The notes beneath the pieces were generated by a model. The model was given only the letters and a program-made list of their open reading frames with translations. It was not told the DNA's origin and made no database searches. This document shows positions 1-10,413 of a DNA stretch of 64,000 nt, one piece after another. This stretch comes from Bacteroidota bacterium (lineage in GTDB: Bacteria > Bacteroidota > Bacteroidia > Chitinophagales > Saprospiraceae). Location: assembly GCA_020160935.1 (NCBI GenBank), contig JAIUPL010000012.1, positions 99,954 to 163,953 of the forward strand. Direction: 5' to 3'. Both the position numbers and the translations under genes were made by a program. Position 1 is the stretch's first letter, and every line of letters starts with the position of its first letter.

Positions 1-84
1 TTGACAAAAATGTACGCTCCATTTAATTTTAACACCGCTCCCTCATTCAAACGGTATTTTTGCCGTTGGAAAACGAAGTTAAGA

Positions 85-2832
85 ATGCAAAAATTGGGAG
101 CACAAATAGAAGCGGTATTCGTATTACGCAAGTCGGGTTCGTGGCAGAGACAACCTGGTTTTAAAACGCTGCCTGGCGTTTTAACTTTATTTTTATTTTT
201 TGTTACTTTTTTGCAAACCCGGGCTCAACACTCGGAAGGGCTGCTCGTACGCTTGAAAGATCATGATACGCCTGCATCTTTGTTGGACCGGTGGGAACGC
301 GCATTGCACCCCTCGGCGGTTGTTGAAAAAAAAGTATCTGAATCCCTCAACGTTTGGCTCATCCGCCCACAGCCCTCCAAAACAGGCACCATGGAATTGC
401 TGGAGTGGCTACGCCGTCAGCCTGAAGTACTGCTGGCCCAATTCAACCACCTGCTCACATGCAGAAACACTACTCCTGACGATCCTTTCTTTCCCCAGCA
501 ATGGCAATTGAACAATTCGGGACAAAGCGGCGGCTTGCCCGGCGCCGACATGGCTGCAACGGCAGCATGGGATATTACAACAGGCGGTACTACCGCTGCC
601 GGCGATACCATCGTTGTGGCTGTCATCGACGGAGGGGTTGCTCCACACCCCGACCTGCTGCAGAATTTATGGTACAACCTGAACGAAATCCCCAACGATG
701 GAATTGACAATGACAACAATGGGTATACGGATGATTACCGTGGCTGGAATGTGTGGACTTCTACCGATCATATTGAAGGAAACTCCATTACCCATGGTAC
801 ACCCGTCAGTGCCCTGATCGGTGCAAAGGGAAACAATGGCAGCGGCGTGGCAGGTGTCAACTGGAATATCAAAATTATGTTTGTAGCCGGTAGCGGGTCG
901 GAAGCCTCTATTCTGGAATCATACGACTATATATATAAGGCACGCAAACTTTACAATCAGACGCATGGACAAAAAGGGGCGTTTGTCGTGGCAGTCAATT
1001 GTTCCTGGGGCGTCAACTATGGCAATCCTGACGAAGCCCCCATCTGGTGCGCTACCCTCGACACGCTGGGACAAGCCGGGGTACTCAGTGTGGCAGCCAC
1101 AGCCAATATTCCTGTAAATGTGGATGAAGTGGGCGACCTTCCCACCACCTGCCCCAGTGATTACATGATTGCGGTAACCAGCCTCGATCATAACAATATA
1201 AAAGCCGAAAATGCCGCCTGGGGCGCCCAGCACATCGACCTGGGTGCGCCGGGAAAAAATGTATTTACCGCAAGCGGCGACTCCGGATATGGCCTGTTTT
1301 CCGGCACCTCTTTTGCCGCACCGGAAGTAAGCGGCGCGGTAGGACTGCTGTATTCATCTCCCTGCCCCCACCTGATTGCACTGGCCAAAAGCGAACCTGC
1401 CGCTGCAGCCGCTCTTGTGAAAGACATCATTCTGCAAAGCGTGGCGCCCAATGCCGACCTTGACAATCGAACGGTGAGCAACGGAGCCCTGCATTTGCAC
1501 CAAATGCTTCAGCACTACGAAAGCCAGTGTTCTGACTGCCCCACTCCTTTCAACCTGTATGCCGATAACCTGACCACACAGGCTGCTCTCCTTCACTGGA
1601 TCGGGATTGCCGATTTCGAAACCGTTAAACTGAGATGGCGGGCACTAACCGACACGGAATGGACGGAAGTGAGTTCGGCAAGTTCGCCTTTTCAACTTGA
1701 CAATCTTGCCGCCTGTACTTCCTATGAATTTTCACTGTCCGCTTATTGCACATCCACAAATGCCTGGAGTGAATGGGCTGCTCCATTCGGCTTTACCACA
1801 GACGGCTGCTGCGCACCACCTTCAGGTCTGGAGATAACTGGCACATCCGTTACCGGTTGTTCGGGCGCATGGCAGCCGGTAACAGCCGCCACATCTTACA
1901 AGTACAGGATCAAGGAAATAAACAGTTCTGTTTGGGATGAATGGGAAACTACTCAGACCAACTATAGTATATATGGATTGTTGCCCTGCACGATGTACGA
2001 GGTGCAGGTGCTAACCGTTTGCGATACAGGAAGTACGGTTTACAGCCCTTCGATTTTCTTTCAGACAGCCGGATGTGGTTCGTGTATGGATGCCAATTAT
2101 TGCCCGGCAAGCGCCGTACAATCTACTTACGAATGGATCGAACATGTTTCCATCGGCGACTGGAGCCATTCATCCGGACCAGCGGGTTCGGGATTTCAGA
2201 ACTTTACCGGAGATCTGAATAATTTATTGCAAATTGCTCCGCTCTGCTACCACCCGGTGACCATTATTCCCGGCTATGCAGGATTAACTTACAAGGAATT
2301 TTTTCGCATTTACATTGATTTTAATATGGATGGCGATTTTGATGACGCTGGAGAACTCGCTTTCGATCCCGGCTATGCGCATGATGCCGCCATCTCGGGA
2401 CAACTTTACACGCCGCTATTTTTCACACAAGGCCTGACACGGATGCGTGTGATGATGAAATTTAAAAACCTGAACAATTCACTGCCCCAGCCTTGTGAAT
2501 CATTCGACTACGGACAAGTGGAAGATTATTGTGTTGAACTGGTGAGCAACCCGGCACCCTCTACGCTGACACCACGGGAACCGAGGGAACTGCGCATTTT
2601 TCCACAACCGGTGCAGGATTATGTGCGGCTATCCTTTGCCACGGAACTTTCGGGCGAATGGGACTGGAATGTAAGTGATATGAGCGGGCGTGTTTTCCAG
2701 TCGGGTCGTCAGGCATTGGGCAAATTCAGTGATATTCTGATTCCGGCCAGTGCCTGGAAACCAGGCATGTATGTAATTATGGTGCGCAAAGACAATTATG
2801 TGTTCAAAGGCAAGGTTGTAAAAGCAGAATAA
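85..2832 (+). CDS. Secreted subtilisin-family (S8) protease with T9SS sorting domain
   Basis: Extracellular serine protease. Numbering residues from base 1, a hydrophobic signal segment ends near residue 76 (LQTRAQ). The catalytic triad is visible as Asp210 (VIDGG), His265 (ITHGTP) and Ser437 (GTSFAAPE). Two fibronectin type III-like modules follow (about 515-595 and 605-690), then a GEVED-type module (about 765-850, ending GQVEDYC). A C-terminal sorting domain begins near residue 862 (LRIFPQPVQDY) and ends KGKVVKAE. Family knowledge: such tails direct export through the type IX secretion system. The frame is open to the window edge, so starts at base 1 (TTG), 10 (ATG) or 85 (ATG) are all possible; 85 gives the shortest lead before the signal segment, although still long. 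It converges with the next gene, leaving a 10-base gap. Confidence 0.88.
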   Translation: MQKLGAQIEAVFVLRKSGSWQRQPGFKTLPGVLTLFLFFVTFLQTRAQHSEGLLVRLKDHDTPASLLDRWERALHPSAVVEKKVSESLNVWLIRPQPSKTGTMELLEWLRRQPEVLLAQFNHLLTCRNTTPDDPFFPQQWQLNNSGQSGGLPGADMAATAAWDITTGGTTAAGDTIVVAVIDGGVAPHPDLLQNLWYNLNEIPNDGIDNDNNGYTDDYRGWNVWTSTDHIEGNSITHGTPVSALIGAKGNNGSGVAGVNWNIKIMFVAGSGSEASILESYDYIYKARKLYNQTHGQKGAFVVAVNCSWGVNYGNPDEAPIWCATLDTLGQAGVLSVAATANIPVNVDEVGDLPTTCPSDYMIAVTSLDHNNIKAENAAWGAQHIDLGAPGKNVFTASGDSGYGLFSGTSFAAPEVSGAVGLLYSSPCPHLIALAKSEPAAAAALVKDIILQSVAPNADLDNRTVSNGALHLHQMLQHYESQCSDCPTPFNLYADNLTTQAALLHWIGIADFETVKLRWRALTDTEWTEVSSASSPFQLDNLAACTSYEFSLSAYCTSTNAWSEWAAPFGFTTDGCCAPPSGLEITGTSVTGCSGAWQPVTAATSYKYRIKEINSSVWDEWETTQTNYSIYGLLPCTMYEVQVLTVCDTGSTVYSPSIFFQTAGCGSCMDANYCPASAVQSTYEWIEHVSIGDWSHSSGPAGSGFQNFTGDLNNLLQIAPLCYHPVTIIPGYAGLTYKEFFRIYIDFNMDGDFDDAGELAFDPGYAHDAAISGQLYTPLFFTQGLTRMRVMMKFKNLNNSLPQPCESFDYGQVEDYCVELVSNPAPSTLTPREPRELRIFPQPVQDYVRLSFATELSGEWDWNVSDMSGRVFQSGRQALGKFSDILIPASAWKPGMYVIMVRKDNYVFKGKVVKAE

Positions 2833-2842
2833 CCGGATTGAA

Positions 2843-4531
2843 CTACAACAACACCCGTTTTCTTGTTTTCGGAAACAATTCCGCCAGTTCTTCCGGCAAG
2901 GAAGGTCTGTCGGGAAATTGTGCCGTCAGCACCTGTGCAATTTCCTTCACCAGTTCTGTAGCGCCTTTTTGCAACAGGATGGACAACTGCTGGCGGACAT
3001 AGGCGGCAGCGGGCTGACCAAAGTGCTCTATCAGATATTGTTGGAGCAAGGAGATATATCGATTTTTCAAAAAATCGTGGTATTCCGGCAGCAATTGTGC
3101 TTCAAAACGTTGAATCTGTCGGATATCGGGCTCTTCTTCCAGCCAGGCCACCAGCGCCTCCCAGTCATTGTCGAGCGCTAGCATGGATGCCAGTTTGGAG
3201 CGTTCGCCTTTTGCCTGCAACTGTTCTGCCAGATCGCGACGCAGGGCCGGCCAATCTGCAGCAGCCACTTTTTTTAGTTTTTCGTACTGTTCAAAACTGC
3301 CCGATTGCAGAAAGCGACGCTGAAGAATTTCGCGTTGGCGAGCCATATCGCCCGACTGCTCGGCCAGGTACAGGAGGATATCTTCTATTTCCTTGCGCCA
3401 TCCTGTCGGCAGGTCGGGGGTTTGCAAAAATGCCTCTCCGGCCAGCACCACGGCTTCCCTGTATCTTAGGTAATACAACACAAGCAAGGCCGACCTGACT
3501 TGCTCGGGGTATGGGCTGTAATCTTTGAGCACCCGGGCTACTGCTGCAGCCGACCCTCTTTCGGCCAATGCCACCAGAAACAACTGCAACACGAAAGGAG
3601 GGGCCGGTGCGGGTGTTTCGTCGAACAAGCGGTCGATGCGTTCAAATTTAACAGCCTCTTTTGCTGCTTCTGCCAGGTATTTCAGTACGTCGCGGCTGCA
3701 TTCTGGTGGTATTTGCCCGGCACTGCCGATTTCGAACAACAAATCCCATACATGGTCGCGCAAAGCCTGCGCTACCTGTTCTTTTTCCCAGTTCAACAAT
3801 GGGTGCAATGCAGATTGATAAGACTGCAAAAGCAGTGCATAGCGGTTGTCGGTCTGTTGAAGTAAAAACCCGCCGATTTTGCGCAAAACAGCAGTATTAA
3901 TGAGAAAAACGGTCTGAAAATTGGATAGTGCAAGCGCAGTATCCGCCTGCATGCCCAAATCGTCCAGCGTTTTTCGCAAACGGCGAAACTCGGGCTCCCG
4001 CACATTTTTCCCTTTGGGAATCACCGAATCGAGCACCAGCAGGTACGGGTTTTCAGACGCAGTTATCAGTCCTGCAAACCAGGTTTTCAGCGCCAGGGAA
4101 AAATCCCGGTCGCGGCGTGCATATTCCAGCACAAACTCTGTTATGGCTTCAGGTGTGGCATTTTGCAGGGCATCCTGTACGGTAAGCCGGCTGCGTTCCT
4201 TTTGTTCCTGTTGTTCTGCCTTTGCACGCTTTTCCTCCTGGCGTTGTTCCAGAAACTGGCGCAGCCGAAGCAGCGAAGCCGCCACGTGGGCACACATCAG
4301 CCGGCGCCCCTCCCCAAAACATTCACAGGTGAAGGCCTTGATTTTATGAGGGGAAATAATCATTTCGGTTTCAAAATGGCCTTCATCAGTTGTGACAAGG
4401 GCCACCCAGAAATGTTTTTCCACCTCGCGCAGGTTTTTGACCGCACCAGCCTGCAACAACGCTTCCGCTGTATTCCAGGTCTGCGAACTGATGTGGTGCT
4501 CAAAATCCTTTAGCCAGCGTTTTTGTTGCAT
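2843..4531 (-). CDS. SWIM zinc-finger domain protein
   Basis: Protein of 562 residues with a SWIM-type zinc finger near the N-terminus: Cys69-x-Cys71, then Cys80-x-His82 (FTCECFGEGRRLMCAHV). This fits the CxC...CxH pattern of the family. The rest is helical and rich in Leu, Ala, Gln and Glu, with no helicase motifs. It therefore looks like a stand-alone SWIM protein and not the SWIM-Snf2 fusion. SWIM fingers usually bind DNA or protein; the substrate here is unknown. It has no signal peptide, so it is probably cytoplasmic. It is transcribed away from the phosphatase gene at 4632, and a shared divergent spacer of about 100 bases lies between them. Confidence 0.85.
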   Translation of the reverse strand: MQQKRWLKDFEHHISSQTWNTAEALLQAGAVKNLREVEKHFWVALVTTDEGHFETEMIISPHKIKAFTCECFGEGRRLMCAHVAASLLRLRQFLEQRQEEKRAKAEQQEQKERSRLTVQDALQNATPEAITEFVLEYARRDRDFSLALKTWFAGLITASENPYLLVLDSVIPKGKNVREPEFRRLRKTLDDLGMQADTALALSNFQTVFLINTAVLRKIGGFLLQQTDNRYALLLQSYQSALHPLLNWEKEQVAQALRDHVWDLLFEIGSAGQIPPECSRDVLKYLAEAAKEAVKFERIDRLFDETPAPAPPFVLQLFLVALAERGSAAAVARVLKDYSPYPEQVRSALLVLYYLRYREAVVLAGEAFLQTPDLPTGWRKEIEDILLYLAEQSGDMARQREILQRRFLQSGSFEQYEKLKKVAAADWPALRRDLAEQLQAKGERSKLASMLALDNDWEALVAWLEEEPDIRQIQRFEAQLLPEYHDFLKNRYISLLQQYLIEHFGQPAAAYVRQQLSILLQKGATELVKEIAQVLTAQFPDRPSLPEELAELFPKTRKRVLL

Positions 4532-4618
4532 GGTAAGTTGTGCAGTTTCTAAGGGCTTTTAAAAAATCAAACCTCAAATATACGAATATTTGATTTGTGT
4601 TCAACAATTAAGCAGCCT

Positions 4619-4626
4619 TACCTTTG
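4619..4626 (+). promoter_or_regulatory. Bacteroidota -7 promoter element (TAnnTTTG)
   Basis: TACCTTTG matches the TAnnTTTG consensus, with a TTTG box at 4594-4597 that fits the -33 element (21-base spacing). The ATG of the phosphatase gene at 4632 lies only five bases after the element, so the transcript may be leaderless. Confidence 0.6.
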
Positions 4627-4631
4627 CCGTT

Positions 4632-5129
4632 ATGCGTACATTATTTTTGATCCGCCATGCCAAGTCGAGTTGGGACAACCCCGGGCTGCGCGATTTTAAC
4701 CGGCCGCTCAACGAACGCGGCTTCCGAGAAGCGCCCCGCATGGCTCTGATACTCCGCGAAACCGGCGTCAAGCCTGATTTAATAGTGAGCAGCCCCGCCA
4801 AAAGAGCGCTCACAACCGCTCTGTTTTTTGCCGAGGCATTTGGCATCCCGGAAGATGCTGTGCTGCGAGAGCCGGATATTTACGAAGCGAATCCTTCCGA
4901 AATTTTTCGGATCATCAGCGCCTTGCCCGACACTGCGGAGGTGGTGCTGATGTTTGGGCATAACCCTACTTTCACGGAGGTGGCCAATGCATTTACTGAT
5001 ACGTTTATAGACAACGTACCTACCTGTGGCATCGTTCAGATCGTATCGGAAGCCGATCGCTGGAACCAGGTGTACGAAGGGAACAGCAAGGTGACTGCTC
5101 ATTATTTTCCAAAAGAAATGCGCTTTTAA
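4632..5129 (+). CDS. SixA-like histidine phosphatase
   Basis: Histidine phosphatase superfamily protein of 165 residues. The catalytic motif is at the very N-terminus (LIRHAKSS, His9) and the second histidine lies in MFGHNPT. The length and the RHAKSSW motif match the SixA/phosphohistidine phosphatase branch, which removes phosphate from protein histidines. The ATG at 4632 was chosen because the RHA motif normally begins within ten residues of the start; the upstream in-frame ATG at 4590 would put the promoter inside the gene. It is followed after 13 bases by a lipoprotein gene, so the two may be co-transcribed. The substrate is inferred only from the family. Confidence 0.85.
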   Translation: MRTLFLIRHAKSSWDNPGLRDFNRPLNERGFREAPRMALILRETGVKPDLIVSSPAKRALTTALFFAEAFGIPEDAVLREPDIYEANPSEIFRIISALPDTAEVVLMFGHNPTFTEVANAFTDTFIDNVPTCGIVQIVSEADRWNQVYEGNSKVTAHYFPKEMRF

Positions 5130-5142
5130 AATACGTCCAAAC

Positions 5143-5469
5143 ATGCGTTTTCCCCTGTTCCTGCTCCTTGTTTTGGGTAGCCTTTGGGCTTGCCAGTTTC
5201 AAAATTCGGCAGAAAAACCTTCTGTTTCAGAAGAAAAAATGGCGCGTATTATGGCTGATCTGGCGATTGCCGACGCGGCCACCAATGGTATTGCCGGGTA
5301 TGACAAAGACAGCCTGATGCAGGTGTACAACCGGCAAGTGTTTGAATTGCATGGTATTACCATGGAGGAACATGAAAAAAACCTGCACATCTACGCCAAC
5401 AACAGCGATCAAATGAAAGCCCTGCTGGAAAAGGCTGCCGCACTGCTCGATACGAGCAAGTGGCAATAA
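5143..5469 (+). CDS. DUF4296-type lipoprotein
   Basis: Small protein of 108 residues with a lipoprotein signal: a hydrophobic stretch then a lipobox ending LWAC with Cys17. The mature part contains the DUF4296 pattern (ARIMADLAIADAA, then a tyrosine- and histidine-containing helix around HGITMEEHEKNL). Family members are common in Bacteroidota and have no known function. It is probably anchored in the outer membrane or periplasm. It lies 13 bases after the phosphatase gene and converges with the next gene over 14 bases. Confidence 0.75.
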   Translation: MRFPLFLLLVLGSLWACQFQNSAEKPSVSEEKMARIMADLAIADAATNGIAGYDKDSLMQVYNRQVFELHGITMEEHEKNLHIYANNSDQMKALLEKAAALLDTSKWQ

Positions 5470-5483
5470 ACAACAGTCTGGCC

Positions 5484-8400
5484 TTATTTCACCACTACCA
5501 GCGGCTGCATCAACAGTTCGTGTTCGGTGAGTATCCGCACCTGATAGGAGCCTGCAGGCAAATCCTTGATTTCAAGGGAAATATTCTGCTCCATGACCGA
5601 TCCGGCAGCCTTTGATTTCAATATTCTGCCGTTGGCATCCACAATACTCCAGAACAGGGAGCGCGTAGCCGGGAATGCCACCGCCAAAGTGGCTTTTTCA
5701 CGGGCTGGATTTGGAAATACTTCGGCAAATACCTGTTCGTCGGGCTGACTGGTTCCCACTGTTTCGGTAAGCGTAATATCAAAAACGCCCGTACAACCAC
5801 TGCCGTCGGTCACTTGAAGTTGGTACTCCCCGGCAGGCGCATTGGTCAGGTCTTCTGACTGGGCAAACGGGGCGCCATTGAGCAGCCAGTTGTATAGATA
5901 ATTGCCATTTCCACCAAAAATATCCACGAAAACGGAGCCATTGCTTTGGCCCTGCGAGGGCTGTAGAATGCTCGTAGGTGCTACACTCAGGGGCAGCGGC
6001 TCTGTCAGGGTTTGTGTAAGAACGGTTTCACAATCCACGGCATCTGTAACAGTTACGGTATAAACGCCTGCTGTCAAACCCGAAATATTGGCCGTCGTGG
6101 CGCTGTTGGACCACTGGTAGGCGTATGGCTCAACGCCACCTACGACATTGGCCGTGAGGCCGCCGTCATTGCTGGCAAAACACGAAGGGTTTTGTACCGA
6201 AACGGAGGCAATGACATTGCAATCATTAGCCTGACACTCGTCGACGATGCCCAGCAGCGATTGCTCGCAGCCGATAGCATCTTTCACGATCACGAGGTAA
6301 ACATCCCCGCTGTTCAGCACTTGCCCGTCAGGTGTGCCCTGGTATGCGTATGGAGCGACGCCGTCATGTACCGACACATGCAGGCGTGCAAGTCCTGCGC
6401 CTATACAGTTTTCATTGACTGTCAGGGTCATCGGCTGAAATTCAGGCGGATTCAGGCCGTTCTGGATTTTCAGGCAAATATCGCCGCTGTTCAATCCTGC
6501 GGCGCCATTCCACGAAGCGATCTGAACGTAATAGGTTTGCCCGGACGAAAGGCTTCCCACTGTTACGAAGCCATTGCAGCGCAAAGGGTTTTTGGCACAA
6601 AAAACTTCCTGCAGGTTATCGCAGTTGCCTTGCCAAAGCGTCAACACGTGTTCGAAAGTAGCGCCTGTGTTGATCCGCACCGTTCCGGAACTCGGCGCGG
6701 TGAACTTGAACCACACATCGCGGTCGGCCTGCACGACGCAGGAAGGTTGTCTTCCGGAAAACGTAGCGTTCAGATTCGCAGAGGCCGTGCATTGGCTGCC
6801 GATGCTTACCGAAACTGCCGAAATACAGTCGTCGTTGCCAGGCGCCTGCACTTGTTTGCGCAGCATTTGTGGACAAAGATGGCCTTCGATGGTGGCAAAA
6901 TTGCCAGCAATTTGAACCAGATAGTTATCTCCTGCAGTCAATATGGGCAATTCGAGTAACCCACCCTTATGCGTACCGGCCACTTCTTCCAATGCGCCGC
7001 AACTGCCTTTGTAAACCGAAATCACATCCGAGAAATCGGCATTGCTTCTGATTTCCAGGCGTTCGTTGGCCGCCAGCGTCGGTGCTGTAAAGGAATACCA
7101 GACATCTGCACGCGCCAGGGTATCGAGCGACACGAGGGGCTGTGCAGTTCGTGCATTCAGGTTGTTGATTGTTACACAATTGGTATTTTCTGTCAGTACA
7201 ATCGCACCGGAACACTGGTCGTTTGCCGGAACAACAGGCAGCGAAGACACCTGCTCTACCCGAATGCACAGGTGACCGCGTGGCACACCGAAACCACCTT
7301 CCTGGCCACTTACCCTGAACAGATAGGTTGTACCCGCTTGTGCGGTGAAAAAAGTGGTTTCGCCTGTAAAACCATGTTCATCATGGTTGTTACAAAGCAG
7401 CAATTGCGGGTTGGTGCAATTACCGGTGAAAATACTCGTCACATCGTTGAAATCCGATTGGGTAGTCACCCGCGCCTGGCCGCTGAACGTCGCCTGCCAT
7501 TTGAACCACACACCGGCAATGCTTTTAGGTGTACAGGGCGCGGGAGGGCCATCAAACAAGGCCGTCAGGTTATCATCGAGTACACAATTGGCGCCGGTAG
7601 TTATTTCCATGGCGTTGGCACACAGGTCGTTGGCTTCGCCGCTGCCGGTGATCTTGACATTGTCGATACCAACCCACCAGCCCCAGGCATTGCCGTCGTT
7701 GTACTCAAAAATGACCCGCATTTGCTGATTTCGATAGGGAGAGAGGTCGAGCCCGGCGTGCAGGTACTGCGGAAAATAAGGCCCTCCTACATCACCGTCC
7801 GACTCGCGCACGATAAATTCATCGCCATTGGCGTGTTGTACAATAACGGCTACGCGTTCCTTCACATACCGCAGGATGATGTCAAAATTGAGTTCATAAC
7901 TGGCATATTCAGATCCGTCGAACCAAGGGGTAGCGAGTCGTACAGTGGAATAAGGAGCATCCTCACCGACCAGGTCGTCGTCGAAGAGTGCGAAACAGGT
8001 ACCGTCCATCGAATTGCCGTTGCTGTACCCTTTGGAAGCAGTATCTACCAACCCGAATTGCCAGTCGGCATCCCCTGCCACGATTTGGGTTTCCCATCCG
8101 GCAGGTTTCTGGCAGTCGTTGAAAGTTTCCGCTACGACATTGGTACCATTTCCATATCCACGTACGAGGATGTTGTCGACCGCCGCCCACCAGGCAAACC
8201 CGGCGGCATCGTCGTAGCGCAGAATAATGCGTGTCTGTGGTGAATGGGTAATGAGCGAAAGGTCGTATTTCAGGGTAAAATGGTCTGATAGCAAAGCGCC
8301 GTTTCTTCTATGCTCGTCGTAACGGGCGATGCGATGTTCTGTCACCCCGTCGGTCACCAGCACATCAAAATATTCCTGCGAAGGCGCCCAGTCGCGGTAG

Positions 8401-8726
8401 TGCACGTCCATGGTCAGTTCAATGGTGCTGAATTGGGATGCGTCGAATGCCGGCGAAGTAAAACTGATGACATACGGCGCGGTATTGTCGCCCGTAGCAT
8501 CATCGTCGATAATCAGGCAGCAGGTGCTGTCGATGCTTTGTCCCAGGGCGTCGTTGTTGGTGGAATAACCTACCAGCCACACCGGATTTTGATTGCCTAC
8601 GCTGCTCACCTGCCAGCCAGCCGGCAGGGCACAGTCGTTAAAATCTTCCGAGAACAAGACTGTTTGTGCACGGAGAGTGTGGACGGCAAGAACCAGGAGG
8701 AAAAAGGCAACGATCCGCAGGCGCAT
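5484..8726 (-). CDS. Large secreted adhesin-like protein with PPC and SprB modules and T9SS domain
   Basis: Protein of 1080 residues with a signal peptide ending near residue 21 (LRAQ). Two related jelly-roll-like modules (about 22-190 and 195-365) share an EDFNDC/ETFNDC...PAGW opening. Three pre-peptidase C-terminal (PPC)-like repeats follow (about 370-765), each with an N-D-x-C start and a WFKW/WYSF/WFKF core. A SprB-like repeat (about 830-910; GVEPYAYQWSNS, LTAGVYTVTVTDA) and a second similar module come next. A type A sorting domain (VFPNPAREKATL to PLVVVK) ends the protein. SprB repeats are typical of cell-surface adhesins in gliding Bacteroidota. No catalytic site is visible, so a surface adhesion role is an inference. 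Confidence 0.85.
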   Translation of the reverse strand: MRLRIVAFFLLVLAVHTLRAQTVLFSEDFNDCALPAGWQVSSVGNQNPVWLVGYSTNNDALGQSIDSTCCLIIDDDATGDNTAPYVISFTSPAFDASQFSTIELTMDVHYRDWAPSQEYFDVLVTDGVTEHRIARYDEHRRNGALLSDHFTLKYDLSLITHSPQTRIILRYDDAAGFAWWAAVDNILVRGYGNGTNVVAETFNDCQKPAGWETQIVAGDADWQFGLVDTASKGYSNGNSMDGTCFALFDDDLVGEDAPYSTVRLATPWFDGSEYASYELNFDIILRYVKERVAVIVQHANGDEFIVRESDGDVGGPYFPQYLHAGLDLSPYRNQQMRVIFEYNDGNAWGWWVGIDNVKITGSGEANDLCANAMEITTGANCVLDDNLTALFDGPPAPCTPKSIAGVWFKWQATFSGQARVTTQSDFNDVTSIFTGNCTNPQLLLCNNHDEHGFTGETTFFTAQAGTTYLFRVSGQEGGFGVPRGHLCIRVEQVSSLPVVPANDQCSGAIVLTENTNCVTINNLNARTAQPLVSLDTLARADVWYSFTAPTLAANERLEIRSNADFSDVISVYKGSCGALEEVAGTHKGGLLELPILTAGDNYLVQIAGNFATIEGHLCPQMLRKQVQAPGNDDCISAVSVSIGSQCTASANLNATFSGRQPSCVVQADRDVWFKFTAPSSGTVRINTGATFEHVLTLWQGNCDNLQEVFCAKNPLRCNGFVTVGSLSSGQTYYVQIASWNGAAGLNSGDICLKIQNGLNPPEFQPMTLTVNENCIGAGLARLHVSVHDGVAPYAYQGTPDGQVLNSGDVYLVIVKDAIGCEQSLLGIVDECQANDCNVIASVSVQNPSCFASNDGGLTANVVGGVEPYAYQWSNSATTANISGLTAGVYTVTVTDAVDCETVLTQTLTEPLPLSVAPTSILQPSQGQSNGSVFVDIFGGNGNYLYNWLLNGAPFAQSEDLTNAPAGEYQLQVTDGSGCTGVFDITLTETVGTSQPDEQVFAEVFPNPAREKATLAVAFPATRSLFWSIVDANGRILKSKAAGSVMEQNISLEIKDLPAGSYQVRILTEHELLMQPLVVVK

Positions 8727-8919
8727 GGCGATGGTTTTAAACGTGATATTTTGAACGTGAAAGGTAGGTAAATCTGCGTATTTACAAACACGTGTTTTGG
8801 GTTTTATGCAGCAAGAAAAAAAGTCAGCAATTTAATCCACCGTATTACCCGGAAATCGCAAAAACTTCTTTAATCTTGCTTCGCCTTGATGGCATTCTTT
8901 CGACTTTATTTTTTGCAAT

Positions 8920-10413
8920 ATGCCCGCTCACGCTGATCATCTAGAAAAAACAAGCCGGGGGACAGCGCCGCCGCCTACAGACAGCCTCCAACCTTATGCA
9001 CCCTCGGCCGCCAAGCCCTGGAATGCCGCCCGCGTGATGCACCTGTATCGGCGGCTTGGATTCGGCGCTACCCTGGAACAAATACAACAGGGGCTGCTGA
9101 TGTCGCCTTCCGACCTGGTAGACCAACTGCTCGATGGAGCCATGGAACTGGATATTCCGGCGCCACCCTACTGGGGTGGCTACACCAATGCCGACTACAA
9201 CGGCGACCAGGATCTGGTGGAAGAGCACCGCCGCGAATTGCGCCACCGCTGGCTGGGCGATATGCTGTCGGAAAGTATCCGGGCAAAAATGGCCCTGTTC
9301 TGGCACAACCATTTTGTGACGGAATTGCAAGTCTATCAATGCAATTCATACATGTGGAGTTACTACTCCATGTTGCATGAATATGCCTTCGGAAATTTCC
9401 GTGTTTTTGCAAGGGAAATGGGTAAAAACCCCGCCATGCTCGATTACCTCAACGGCAATACCAATGTAGTGGGCAACCCCAACGAGAACTATGCCCGCGA
9501 ACTCATGGAACTGTTTACCATGGGCGAAAGCAATGGATATTCGCAGGCCGACATCGTGGAAATGGCGCGCGCCCTCACCGGTTGGCAAGCCATGGCCTAT
9601 CTCTGTACGCCGGCTTTCTACAACGCGAATTTGCACGACAACCAGTCGAAAACAATTTTCGGGCAAACCAGCAATTTCAGTTTTACCACGGCGCACAACC
9701 TGATCTTTTCGGAACGCTCCGAACAGGTGTCGCAGTTTATTACCACCAAGATTTACAAGAATTATGTGTACCAGCAGCCCGACCTGACGATCATTGCCGG
9801 GCTGGCCGATACGTTTAAAAACGGCAACTGGGAACTGATGCCCATGCTCAAACAACTGTTCAAAAGCGAGCACTTTTTTGAAGAGAAATTCATCAACGCC
9901 CGGATCAAAAATCCGCTGGAATCGATGATTCCCTTACTGAAAAACGCCGGCGCTACCCCCGATCAGATATTACCCGACTGGTGGGACGCCATCGCTTACT
10001 GGTCGTACCAACTGGGGCAGGAAATTTTCAATCCGCCGAATGTGGCCGGCTGGAAAGGACACCACACCTGGATCAATGAAAGCACACTGACAGCGCGCTG
10101 GAATGTGAATTCGGTGACTGCTTATTTCCTTACCCAGGACGATCAGTTGCGCGAAAACCTGCGCAATGCAGCCATTGCGCTGACCAATGACAGCAATGAT
10201 CCGGCGGTTATTGTGCCAACCCTGATTGCATTTTTTACCGGTCAAACGCTCGATCCCGTTTATCAGCAAGGCGCTATCATTAATTTTAAGGCCGGTATTC
10301 CGGAAAATTATTTTGAGGATGGTTCCTGGGGCCTTTACTGGGATGAAGCGCCCGATCAGATTGTGAATTTGTTGTATTATCTGGTGAGAATGCCGGAATA
10401 TCAGTTGACGTGA
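8920..10413 (+). CDS. DUF1800 domain-containing protein
   Basis: Protein of 497 residues with the DUF1800 signatures: MHLYRRLGFGAT near the N-terminus and NENYARELMELFTMG in the middle. DUF1800 proteins are nearly always encoded beside a DUF1501 protein, as here; the pair is common in Bacteroidota and Planctomycetota but has no established function. There is no clear signal peptide at the chosen start. The last codons run directly into the palindrome at 10411-10586. Confidence 0.88.
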   Translation: MPAHADHLEKTSRGTAPPPTDSLQPYAPSAAKPWNAARVMHLYRRLGFGATLEQIQQGLLMSPSDLVDQLLDGAMELDIPAPPYWGGYTNADYNGDQDLVEEHRRELRHRWLGDMLSESIRAKMALFWHNHFVTELQVYQCNSYMWSYYSMLHEYAFGNFRVFAREMGKNPAMLDYLNGNTNVVGNPNENYARELMELFTMGESNGYSQADIVEMARALTGWQAMAYLCTPAFYNANLHDNQSKTIFGQTSNFSFTTAHNLIFSERSEQVSQFITTKIYKNYVYQQPDLTIIAGLADTFKNGNWELMPMLKQLFKSEHFFEEKFINARIKNPLESMIPLLKNAGATPDQILPDWWDAIAYWSYQLGQEIFNPPNVAGWKGHHTWINESTLTARWNVNSVTAYFLTQDDQLRENLRNAAIALTNDSNDPAVIVPTLIAFFTGQTLDPVYQQGAIINFKAGIPENYFEDGSWGLYWDEAPDQIVNLLYYLVRMPEYQLT

